Shown in pieces: positions 40,571 through 48,663 of a stretch of DNA of 64,000 bases. The notes under the pieces are model-generated. The model did not search any database, was not told the DNA's origin, and saw nothing but the letters and a program-made list of their open reading frames with translations. Position numbers and translations under genes: made by a program. The stretch comes from Arthrobacter castelli DSM 16402 (GTDB lineage: Bacteria > Actinomycetota > Actinomycetes > Actinomycetales > Micrococcaceae), in contig NZ_AUMN01000007.1 in the NCBI RefSeq assembly GCF_000430705.1, positions 1-64,000 of the forward strand, given 5' to 3'. The number at the start of each line of letters is the position of its first letter. The stretch's first letter is position 1.

Positions 40571-41250
40571 TAAAGGTACTGCCCGGGCCGGTGGTGGCGA
40601 TCTTCGTCCTGCTTGTTGGGGTCGGCGCGGGTGGGTTCGCCGTTCTCCCCAATGACGACCCCGGGAGCAATCATGGTCCCCGGCGGTAGTTGGCGCATCT
40701 GCACCCGCTGCTCGACCTGCTGGTTGGCCATCTGCTGGGCGGCTATGGCGGTCTGGATCCCGTGGAAGAGTCCTTCCAGCCACCCGACGAGCTGTGCCTG
40801 GGCCACCCGAAGTTCGGCGTCCGAGGGCCGGTCGTCGTCGGAAAACGGGAGGTTGATCCGGTGCAGCTCGTCGACGAGTTCCGGGGCCAACCCGTCTTCG
40901 AGTTCCCGCACCGAGCGCTCGTGGATTTCCACCAGCCTGCCCCTCGCCTTGTCATCCAAAGGTGCACTGCGCACCTCTTCGAGCAGCTGCCGGATCATGG
41001 TGCCGATGCGCATCACCTTGGCCGGCTCGTCCACCAGCTCGTGCAGTTTGGGAGGACGTCCTCCTTTGCCCTCGCCGGCTTCGGAGCCCTCATCGGAGTC
41101 GCTGATTTCGACGTCGGCACCGGCGACTCCGGCCTCGGATTCCTCGGAGACCATGCCCGCGACATTGGACTGCGGATCCTCGCCGGTGTTCTCTGCCGCA
41201 GCGTCGGAACCTGGGCGGGCAGCCGATCCATCAGTGTGCTCGTCACTCAT
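40570..41250 (-). CDS. bpa: Bacterial proteasome activator Bpa
   Basis: ATP-independent ring-forming activator of the 20S proteasome (Rv3780 type). The conserved helical core runs from about residue 70 (PPKLHELVDEPAKVMRIGTM followed by IRQLLEEVRSAPLDDKARGR) to 185 (AQLVGWLEGLFHGIQTAIAA). The last four residues are GQYL, the motif that docks into the proteasome alpha-ring and opens the gate. The 226-aa protein has an acidic Ser/Glu/Asp-rich N-terminal tail (1-65) longer than the mycobacterial one. No proteasome genes are in the window. It follows the quinone oxidoreductase by 46 nt on the same strand. Confidence 0.93.
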   Translation of the reverse strand: MSDEHTDGSAARPGSDAAAENTGEDPQSNVAGMVSEESEAGVAGADVEISDSDEGSEAGEGKGGRPPKLHELVDEPAKVMRIGTMIRQLLEEVRSAPLDDKARGRLVEIHERSVRELEDGLAPELVDELHRINLPFSDDDRPSDAELRVAQAQLVGWLEGLFHGIQTAIAAQQMANQQVEQRVQMRQLPPGTMIAPGVVIGENGEPTRADPNKQDEDRHHRPGQYL

Positions 41251-41296
41251 GATGTCATGATCTCATGTTCCGTCCTGGCCCTATCAGCTGGCGCGA

Positions 41297-42283
41297 TCAC
41301 TGCATGGTGATCAGCACCTTACCCGTATGCTCGCCGGAGTCGAAGTAATCGTGGGCGGTGACAACATCCTCCAACGGGTAAGTCCGGTCCACCTGCGGAC
41401 GGACTTTCCCGGAACGAATCAGTGGCCAGACATGCTCGCCGACCGCCTGCATGATCGTCGACTTTTCCTCCACGGGCCGCGCCCGCAGCGTGGTGCCAAT
41501 GATCGCGGCACGCTTGCTCATCAGCTTGCCCAGGTTCAGTTCAGCCTTGGTGCCTCCCTGCAGGCCAATCACCACCAGGCGCCCGGCCACCGCCAGCGCA
41601 TCGACGTTCTGGTCCAGATACTTGGCTCCGACGACGTCGAGAATCACGTCGGCGCCGCGGCCATCGGTGGCGTTGCGGATCTCTTCGACGAAATCGTGGG
41701 ACCGGTAGTTGATCATTGTTTCGGCACCCAGGATCCCGGCCACTTCAAGCTTCTCCGTGGAACCGGCGGTGACAGCAGCGTGAGCTTCGAACGCCCTCAC
41801 CAGTTGGACGGCCATGGTGCCGATCCCGCCTGCCCCTCCGTGGATGAGGACCGTCTCTCCCGGACGCACGGCAGCCGAGATGAAGAGGTTGGAAAAAACA
41901 GTTGCGGTCACTTCGGGCAGCGCGGCCGCCGTCGTAATGTCCATACCTTCGGGGACCGCAAGCACCTGACCGACCGGGGCCACCACCTGCTCGGCGTAAC
42001 CTCCTCCAGCCAACAACGCGACGACGGCGTCCCCCACTGCGAAGTCCGACTCGCCCACTTCGGGACCCAGGGCAGCGACCGTGCCCGAGACCTCCAGTCC
42101 GGGCACTTCGGAGATTCCATCGGGCGGCGGATACAGCCCGCGCCGCTGCTGCACGTCCGCGCGGTTCAACCCGGCAGCGACGACGTCGATCAGGACTTCC
42201 CCGGGCCCTGGTTGCGGTGCGTCCGCTTCCCGCACCTCCAGAACCTCCGGTCCGCCGGATTCACGAATGTATACTGCCTTCAT
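41297..42283 (-). CDS. NAD(P)H-quinone oxidoreductase (zinc-free MDR family)
   Basis: A 328-aa medium-chain dehydrogenase/reductase of the quinone oxidoreductase/PIG3 type. The N-terminal catalytic domain has PGPGEVLIDVVAAGLNRADV and QQRRGLYPPPDGISEVPGLE and lacks zinc-binding Cys; the Rossmann domain has VLIHGGAGGIGTMAVQLVRAF (AxxGxxG) and GRLVVIGLQGG. It reduces quinones or enones with NADPH in the cytosol. The ATG at 42283 has GGAGG 6 nt upstream. Confidence 0.93.
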   Translation of the reverse strand: MKAVYIRESGGPEVLEVREADAPQPGPGEVLIDVVAAGLNRADVQQRRGLYPPPDGISEVPGLEVSGTVAALGPEVGESDFAVGDAVVALLAGGGYAEQVVAPVGQVLAVPEGMDITTAAALPEVTATVFSNLFISAAVRPGETVLIHGGAGGIGTMAVQLVRAFEAHAAVTAGSTEKLEVAGILGAETMINYRSHDFVEEIRNATDGRGADVILDVVGAKYLDQNVDALAVAGRLVVIGLQGGTKAELNLGKLMSKRAAIIGTTLRARPVEEKSTIMQAVGEHVWPLIRSGKVRPQVDRTYPLEDVVTAHDYFDSGEHTGKVLITMQ

Positions 42284-42429
42284 GGCACCTCCTGAGCGTC
42301 GTGCAGCGTCTACAGCGTCGTGCTGCGTCATGCAGTGTCGAGCTAGCGAGCGGCAACTGCGCAACACAGCGCCGTCGTTCCCTTAGGGTATTTTGTCTGA
42401 CGCTGATACTTCATGCCACACTACTATCT

Positions 42430-42517
42430 GGAAGGTTGTCCGAGCGGCCGATGGAGCTGGTCTTGAAAACCAGTGGGCGGTTTCCCCGTCTCGTGGGTTC
42501 GAATCCCACACCTTCCG
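42430..42517 (+). tRNA. tRNA-Ser (anticodon UGA)
   Basis: 88-nt class II tRNA: acceptor GGAAGGT/ACCTTCC, D-arm CCGAGCGGCC, anticodon stem CTGGT/ACCAG with loop CTTGAAA (anticodon TGA reading UCA), long variable arm GGGCGGTTTCCCCGTC, T-arm GTGGGTTCGAATCCCAC. The discriminator is G and CCA is not encoded. Confidence 0.97.
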
Positions 42518-42578
42518 CTGTTGCCCGGCCCGGGATTATCCGGCCGGGCTTTTCTGCGCCCGCTTCCGGTTCCCTGTG

Positions 42579-43880
42579 CTACGTGGCGGGAACTTGGCGC
42601 AAGAAAACGGCCGCCGTCGTCGCCGCCAACAGTGCCAATGCGGCAGCAAAGAGTACGACGCCGGCCCAACCGAGGCTGTCCAGGAACAGGCCGCCGGCCC
42701 ACCCCAGCAGACTGGAGCCGGCATAGTAGGACAAGTTGTACAGGCTGGACGCTTGGGCCTTTCCGGTGTGGGCCAACCTGGGCGTCCATCCTGACGCCAC
42801 CGAATGAGCCGCGAAGAACCCTCCCGTGAAAATCAGCAGGCCCAGCAGGATCACCGGGATAGACGGCACCAGGGTGAGGCCAAGTCCGCCGAGGAGGACG
42901 GGGATACTGGTCAGCAGCACCGGCAGCCGGCCGTGCCGCACGGTCAGCCCGCCCGTCAGCCGTGAGGTGATCGTGCCCGCCAAATACGCCAGGAACAGCA
43001 GGCTGACCAGCGACGTCGGCAGGTTGAAGGGCGGCGATTCGAGCCGGAAGCCGAGGTAGTTGTAGACGGCCACGAACCCGCCCATCAACAGGAATCCCTG
43101 CGCATAGAGCGCGAGCAGGCGCGGCGACCGCAGGTTGATCAGGATTCTTCGCCACAGGTTCGGGCCCCGGCCGCTGACCGCTGGTTGGAAAGCGCGTGGA
43201 GTTGGAGCGAGCCAGACGAATACGACCGCAGCCAGTGCGGACACGATGCCGGCAGCGAGCACCCCGGCGCGCCAATCAAGCACTCCAGCGACCGGACCGG
43301 CGATCAACCGGCCGGCCAGTCCACCAATCGTGGTGCCGGCGACATAGGTCGCGGCGGCCACGGCGACGTGCATCCTCTGGACTTCCTCGTTGAGGTAGAC
43401 GAGCGCGACGGCGGGAATTCCCCCGAGGGCCGCTCCTTGCAGGAAACGCAATGTCAGCATGGCGGCAAAGGTCGGCGCCAGGGGCACCAGCAACCCGCAT
43501 GCGACGGCGAGGGCCATGGCCACGGTCATCGTGCGTTTGCGTCCGGCGCGGTCAGCCACCCAGGACCAGGGGATGACCGCGAGAGCCAAACCAATCGTGG
43601 AGGCGGAAACCGCCAGCGCGGCATCTGCGGCGCTGACACTGAAATCCGCCGCAATAGCCGTCAGCACGGCCTGGACCGAATAGAGCTGCGCAAAAGTCGC
43701 CACGCCGCCAAAGAGCAGAGCCCACAGCATGTTCCGGTATCCCCGGCTGCCCTTGGGATGGCCGTCCCACCTGTTGTCGTTGTCCGTGACTCTGCTCCTG
43801 ATTAACGTGCCGAATCGCTCCGTGATGACCGTACCCCAACCGTTCGCCCAGCAACTGTTGGCTCGTAACGGTTTGTTCAT
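42579..43880 (-). CDS. MFS transporter
   Basis: A 433-aa major facilitator with twelve predicted helices, YnfM-like subgroup. Helix 1 is WALLFGGVATFAQLYSVQAV; the loop 2-3 signature reads WVADRAGRKRTMTVAMA, and helices such as TYVAGTTIGGLAGRLIAGPV, LLALYAQGFLLMGGFVAVYN and LLFLAYLAGTITSRLTGG fit the MFS fold. I start at the ATG at 43880 (MNKPLRANSC), with GAGGA about 10 nt upstream; the 45-residue cytosolic tail before helix 1 is longer than average, so a later start is possible. Substrate unknown; sugar or drug efflux are both possible. Confidence 0.9.
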   Translation of the reverse strand: MNKPLRANSCWANGWGTVITERFGTLIRSRVTDNDNRWDGHPKGSRGYRNMLWALLFGGVATFAQLYSVQAVLTAIAADFSVSAADAALAVSASTIGLALAVIPWSWVADRAGRKRTMTVAMALAVACGLLVPLAPTFAAMLTLRFLQGAALGGIPAVALVYLNEEVQRMHVAVAAATYVAGTTIGGLAGRLIAGPVAGVLDWRAGVLAAGIVSALAAVVFVWLAPTPRAFQPAVSGRGPNLWRRILINLRSPRLLALYAQGFLLMGGFVAVYNYLGFRLESPPFNLPTSLVSLLFLAYLAGTITSRLTGGLTVRHGRLPVLLTSIPVLLGGLGLTLVPSIPVILLGLLIFTGGFFAAHSVASGWTPRLAHTGKAQASSLYNLSYYAGSSLLGWAGGLFLDSLGWAGVVLFAAALALLAATTAAVFLRQVPAT

Positions 43881-44035
43881 CCCGCTGCTGTCCTCTGGAA
43901 AGGAGGACAACTTTTTCAAACGCATGTGTGGTTTTTGTCACACGCCTCACGTAGGTTCTTAAGCGGACCACTGCACCACGGTGGTTCGTGTCACTCGTGG
44001 CTTTATTGGGGCCACTCAAAGGAGAGTAATCGCGG

Positions 44036-47000
44036 ATGAGTATCTCGTCATGGAGGGCTGCGCTGGGAACTGCGCTGTCGGTGGGGCTGATCGCAGCACC
44101 GGTGGCTGCGTTACCGGCGACGGCCGAAGAGCCGGCCGCCCCGGCAGCAACGGACGGTAACGGCGTCGTCATTAATGAGGCGTACACCAACGCCGGCAGC
44201 AGCAACGCTGCCTTTTCCCACAAGTTCGTGGAACTGTACAACCCCACAGACCAACCGGTCAGCCTGGACGGCTGGTCCATTCAGTACCGCTCGGCCAGTG
44301 GAGAGAGCGCGCCGACGTCGGTCATCGAACTGGACGGCGAAATAGCGGCGCAGAGCCACTATCTGGTGCAGGGAAGTTCCAACAACGGTGACAACGCCGA
44401 GGGGGCTCCACTGCCGGCTGCCGACGTCATCGACCCGGCGCTGAATACCAGCGGAACGCACGGCACGCTGATCCTCAGCGACACCGCCACAGCGCTGGGT
44501 TCGCTGGGCACCGGCTCCATCACCGGCCACGCGGATGTAGTGGATCTGCTGGGGTACGGATCGACCAACACGTTCGAAACGGCGCCGGCTCCGGCACCGT
44601 CGAGCAATTCCGACCCGAAGTCCATTAACCGCACCGATGCCATCGACACCGATGACAATTCCGCCGACTTCACGCTGAGCGCAGGGGTGACGCCGACCAA
44701 CGCCGCCGGAGTGACGGGAGACCCGGCAGACGGCGGCAACAATGGCGGCGACGACGGCGGCGATCCGCAGCCGGGCGGCGAAATGGCCATCGCCGGCATT
44801 CAGGGCACCGGCTCTGCCAGCCCGGTGAAGGGCAAGACCGTCACCACCGAGGGCAAGGTCACTGCGGTCTACCCGACCGGTGGCTTCGACGGGTATTACA
44901 TCCAGACGCCCGGAACCGGCGGCAGCCTCGACCCCGACACCCATGACGCCTCGCACGGGTTGTTCGTCTACTCACCGGGTACGGTCGCTGACGTCCAGAT
45001 CGGCGATTTCGTCCAGGTACAGGGAATCGTCAAGGAGTACCACGGACTCACCGAACTGTCGGTCAAAGCCGGAGGGCTGACCCAGCTGGACACGGCTGCC
45101 GAAGAGGTCAAGGCTGCGACAGCCGCACTGCCGGCCACCAGCGCCGGGCGCGAGGACCTGGAGGGAATGCTGCTGGCGCCGCAGGGCGAATACACCGTCA
45201 CCGGCAACTACCAGCTGAACCGCTACGGCGAAGTCCGGCTGGCTGCCGGCACTAAGCCTTTGGTGCAGCCGACGGCGGTGGCGCCCCCTGGCAGCGACCG
45301 CGCCCTGGAGGTGGAGGCCGACAACAACGCACGGGCGGTGACCCTCGACGACGGCGCAAGCACCGACTTCATGTCGAACGGGGACCAGCCGCTGCCGTAC
45401 CTGACGATGAAAGAACCGGTACGGGTAGGGTCCTCGGTGGACTTCGAAACCGGCGTCATCTTCGATTACCGCTTCGAGGCCTGGAAGTACCAGCCGCTGA
45501 CTCAGCTGACGCCCGGCAACGCCGACAGCGTCCAGCCGGCCGGCTTCAGCAATACCCGCGCCAGCTCCCCCGAGCCGGTGGGCGGCGACATCCAGCTGGC
45601 CTCGTTCAATGTACTGAACTACTTCTCCACCACCGGTGATGAGCTGTCCGGCTGTGAGTACTACACGGACCGGCAGGGGAATCCGATCACCGTCAGCGGC
45701 GGCTGCGAAGCCCGCGGCGCGGCCAATGACGAGAATCTCAAGCGGCAGCAGGACAAGATCGTCGCCGCGATCAACTCCCTGGGCGCCGAAGTCGTTTCGC
45801 TGGCGGAGATCGAAAACTCGGCCGCGTTCGGCAAGGACCGGGACGCGGCGTTGGCGGATCTGGTGGCTGCGCTCAACGCCGCCGCCGGCGATGTGTGGGA
45901 CTACGTGGAGTCGCCGGCCGAGACGCCAGTCAACGAAGACGTGATCCGCACTGCCTTCATTTACAAGAAGGCCGCCGTCGAGACCGTCGGCAAATCGCAG
46001 ATCCTGCTGGGCAGCGAAGCCTTCTCCAATGCCAGGGAACCGCTGGCTCAGGCGTTCAAGCCGGTCGGCGGAAGCGCTGCCTCAACGTTCGTCGCGATCG
46101 CGAACCACTTCAAGTCGAAGGGCTCCGATCCCGAGGACGGCGGCCCGAACTCGGACCAGGGTGACGGCGCCGGAGCGTGGAACGCCAAGCGGACCGAACA
46201 GGCCCGGGCACTGGTGGAGTTCGCGGACTCCGTCAAGCAGCAGGTCGGCACCGAGCTGGTGTTCCTGATGGGTGATTTCAATTCCTACCGGATGGAAGAC
46301 CCGATCCAGGTCCTGCGCGATGCCGGGTACGTCAACCAGGGCGCGAAGACCGGTGAACATACCTACGTTTACGACGGCGCAGTCGGCTCGCTGGACTACA
46401 TCTTCGCCTCCGCGGCGGCAGATGCCATGGTCAGCGGTGCCGATATCTGGAACATCAACTCGGTCGAATCCGTCGCCATGGAGTACAGCCGGTACAACTA
46501 CAACGTCACCAACTACTACGCACCGGACGTCTACCGGTCCAGCGATCATGATCCGATTCTCGTTGGACTGAACTTTGAACAGCCGGGCGACGGCACGACG
46601 ACTGAAATCAACCTGCTGGGGATCAACGACTTCCACGGTCGGATTGATTCAGACACCGTGAATTTTGCCGGCACTATCGAACAGCTCAAGGAGGATGCCC
46701 CCGACGGGCAGACGGCCCTGCTCTCGGCCGGGGACAACATCGGCGCGTCGGTGTTTGCCTCCTCCAGCCAGGGCGACCGACCGACGCTGGACGTGCTCAA
46801 TGCCCTGGGCATGAAGGCATCGGCCGTGGGCAACCACGAATTCGATAAGGGATGGCCGGACCTGCGGGACCGGGTCGGCGAGCTGGCCGACTTCCCGTAT
46901 TTGGGAGCCAACGTGTATGCGGCCGGCACCACCGACCCGGTGATGGATGAGTACGCCATTATCGACCTCAACGGAGTGAAGGTCGCCGTCATCGGAGCGG

Positions 47001-48601
47001 TCACCCAGGAAACCCCCAGCCTGGTGAGCCCCGGCGGGATTGCCGACCTTGACTTCGGTGATCCGGTTGAGGCGGTGAACCGCGTGGCCCAGCAGATCGA
47101 GGAGCAGGATCTGGCTGACGTCACGGTCGCCCTCTACCACGAGGGTGCCCCGGCCGGGATGCCCGACGGCACCACCCTGGAGGAGCAGGTCGCAGCCGGC
47201 GGTGCCTTCGCCAGCATCATCACCGAAACCAGCCCGTTGGTTGACGCGATGTTCACCGGGCACACCCACCAGCAGTACGCGTGGGATGCGCCGGTTCCCG
47301 GATCGGCCAATGAGACCCGGCCGGTGGTGCAGACCGGCAGCTACGGGGAGTTCATCGGCCAGATCCAGCTAACGGTGGACGCGGCCACCGGCGAGGTTGT
47401 CAGCTACGAGGCGGCGAACGTGCCCCGCACGGATGCCGCACCGGAGGACCTGATTGCCACCTACCCGGCGGTGAAAGAGGTAAACGACATCGTCGAGGCT
47501 GCCCTCGCCGAAGCGGAAGAGATTGGTTCGCAGCCTGTCGGTGAAGTGACCGCCGATATTACGACGGCGTTCTCCGGAACCGGAGAGAATCGTGTCCGCG
47601 ATGACCGGGGATCCGAATCCGCGCTGGGACATGTGGTGGCCGATGCGCTGCTTCAGACCCTCAGCGCCGAGGATTTGGGCGGCGCGGAAATCGGGGTCAC
47701 CAACCCCGGCGGCCTGCGCGCGGAGCTCTGTGACAGCGAGAAAGGTGTTCCAAGCCCCGAGGGCGATCTCTGCGATGGCGGTTCAGACGGTGTGATCACT
47801 TACGCCGAGGCGAACGCGGTGCTGCCGTTCGTCAACAACCTCTGGACCACCACGCTGACTGGCGCCCAGGTCAAGACGATGCTGGAGCAGCAGTGGCAGC
47901 CCGAGTCCGCTTCGCGTCCGTTCCTGGCACTGGGCCTGTCCGAGAATGTCTCCTACACCTTCGACCCCGACCGGCCGAAGGGCGACCGCATCCTGTCCGT
48001 GACGGTCAATGGTGAGCCGTTGGACCCTGAGCGTGGCTACCGCATTGGCACGTTCAGCTTCCTGGCCCAGGGAGGTGACAACTTCACCGTCTTCACCGAG
48101 GGGACCAACACCAAGGACTCCGGTCTGATCGACCGCGAAGCGTGGATCGACTACTTGGAGACCAACAGCCCGGTCTCGCCGGACTTCTCGAAGCGGGGCA
48201 TCATCGTCCGGAACGCGCCCGAGTCGGTCGAGGCCGGCCAGCAGGTCAGCTTCGACGTGTCGAACCTGGACATCGCTTCGCTGGGTGCACCGGAGATCTC
48301 CGAGTTGACGGTGGAATACGTCGATTCAACGGGCACCGCGCAGGTCCTCGCCAAGGAACCCGTGTCCAACGGGTCTGCCAGCGTCAGCGTCGATATTCCA
48401 TCGAACGCTTCAGGCACGGCCACCCTGTTGCTCTCGGCCACCCCGACGGACACCGAGGCGTCGATCCCCCTGGAGGTGACGGCAGGTTCCGGCGGCCAAT
48501 GTACTGTTCCGGATCCGCCGGACAACTGGTGGAATATCGGGGCCTGGATCAGATACGCAGCTGCGCTTACCGCGTATCTGTCATGTGTATTTGGAGGCTG
48601 A
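44036..48601 (+). CDS. Extracellular ExeM/NucH-type nuclease fused to a UshA-type 5'-nucleotidase
   Basis: A 1,521-aa secreted protein (Sec signal to about ALPATA-EE, residue 30). Domains in order: lamin-tail domain (about 43-165, INEAYTNAGSSNAAFSHKFV), OB-like nuclease-associated domain (249-370, VKGKTVTTEGKVTAVYPTGG), endonuclease/exonuclease/phosphatase domain (516-837, ASFNVLNYFSTTGDE, FLMGDFNSYR, SDHDPILVGL), metallophosphatase (855-1120, GINDFHGRID, SAGDNIGAS, GNHEFDKG), 5'-nucleotidase C-domain (1170-1385, TNPGGLRAEL, YRIGTFSFLAQGGDNF) and a final beta domain. It would cut extracellular DNA and strip phosphate from the nucleotides. No sortase motif; RBS AAAGGAGAG precedes the ATG. Confidence 0.93.
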   Translation: MSISSWRAALGTALSVGLIAAPVAALPATAEEPAAPAATDGNGVVINEAYTNAGSSNAAFSHKFVELYNPTDQPVSLDGWSIQYRSASGESAPTSVIELDGEIAAQSHYLVQGSSNNGDNAEGAPLPAADVIDPALNTSGTHGTLILSDTATALGSLGTGSITGHADVVDLLGYGSTNTFETAPAPAPSSNSDPKSINRTDAIDTDDNSADFTLSAGVTPTNAAGVTGDPADGGNNGGDDGGDPQPGGEMAIAGIQGTGSASPVKGKTVTTEGKVTAVYPTGGFDGYYIQTPGTGGSLDPDTHDASHGLFVYSPGTVADVQIGDFVQVQGIVKEYHGLTELSVKAGGLTQLDTAAEEVKAATAALPATSAGREDLEGMLLAPQGEYTVTGNYQLNRYGEVRLAAGTKPLVQPTAVAPPGSDRALEVEADNNARAVTLDDGASTDFMSNGDQPLPYLTMKEPVRVGSSVDFETGVIFDYRFEAWKYQPLTQLTPGNADSVQPAGFSNTRASSPEPVGGDIQLASFNVLNYFSTTGDELSGCEYYTDRQGNPITVSGGCEARGAANDENLKRQQDKIVAAINSLGAEVVSLAEIENSAAFGKDRDAALADLVAALNAAAGDVWDYVESPAETPVNEDVIRTAFIYKKAAVETVGKSQILLGSEAFSNAREPLAQAFKPVGGSAASTFVAIANHFKSKGSDPEDGGPNSDQGDGAGAWNAKRTEQARALVEFADSVKQQVGTELVFLMGDFNSYRMEDPIQVLRDAGYVNQGAKTGEHTYVYDGAVGSLDYIFASAAADAMVSGADIWNINSVESVAMEYSRYNYNVTNYYAPDVYRSSDHDPILVGLNFEQPGDGTTTEINLLGINDFHGRIDSDTVNFAGTIEQLKEDAPDGQTALLSAGDNIGASVFASSSQGDRPTLDVLNALGMKASAVGNHEFDKGWPDLRDRVGELADFPYLGANVYAAGTTDPVMDEYAIIDLNGVKVAVIGAVTQETPSLVSPGGIADLDFGDPVEAVNRVAQQIEEQDLADVTVALYHEGAPAGMPDGTTLEEQVAAGGAFASIITETSPLVDAMFTGHTHQQYAWDAPVPGSANETRPVVQTGSYGEFIGQIQLTVDAATGEVVSYEAANVPRTDAAPEDLIATYPAVKEVNDIVEAALAEAEEIGSQPVGEVTADITTAFSGTGENRVRDDRGSESALGHVVADALLQTLSAEDLGGAEIGVTNPGGLRAELCDSEKGVPSPEGDLCDGGSDGVITYAEANAVLPFVNNLWTTTLTGAQVKTMLEQQWQPESASRPFLALGLSENVSYTFDPDRPKGDRILSVTVNGEPLDPERGYRIGTFSFLAQGGDNFTVFTEGTNTKDSGLIDREAWIDYLETNSPVSPDFSKRGIIVRNAPESVEAGQQVSFDVSNLDIASLGAPEISELTVEYVDSTGTAQVLAKEPVSNGSASVSVDIPSNASGTATLLLSATPTDTEASIPLEVTAGSGGQCTVPDPPDNWWNIGAWIRYAAALTAYLSCVFGG

Positions 48602-48617
48602 TGGGCAAATAGCAACT

Positions 48618-48663
48618 GATGGGCCCGGGTTTTCGTCCGGCGGGGGCGGCACCCGGGCCCATC
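48618..48663. terminator. Shared convergent hairpin terminator
   Basis: Perfect 13-bp stem GATGGGCCCGGGT (48618-48630) / ACCCGGGCCCATC (48651-48663) between two converging genes. TTTTC follows the left arm rather than the right, so it is not a canonical T-tailed terminator; the right arm reaches into the stop codon of the minus-strand gene. Confidence 0.65.
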
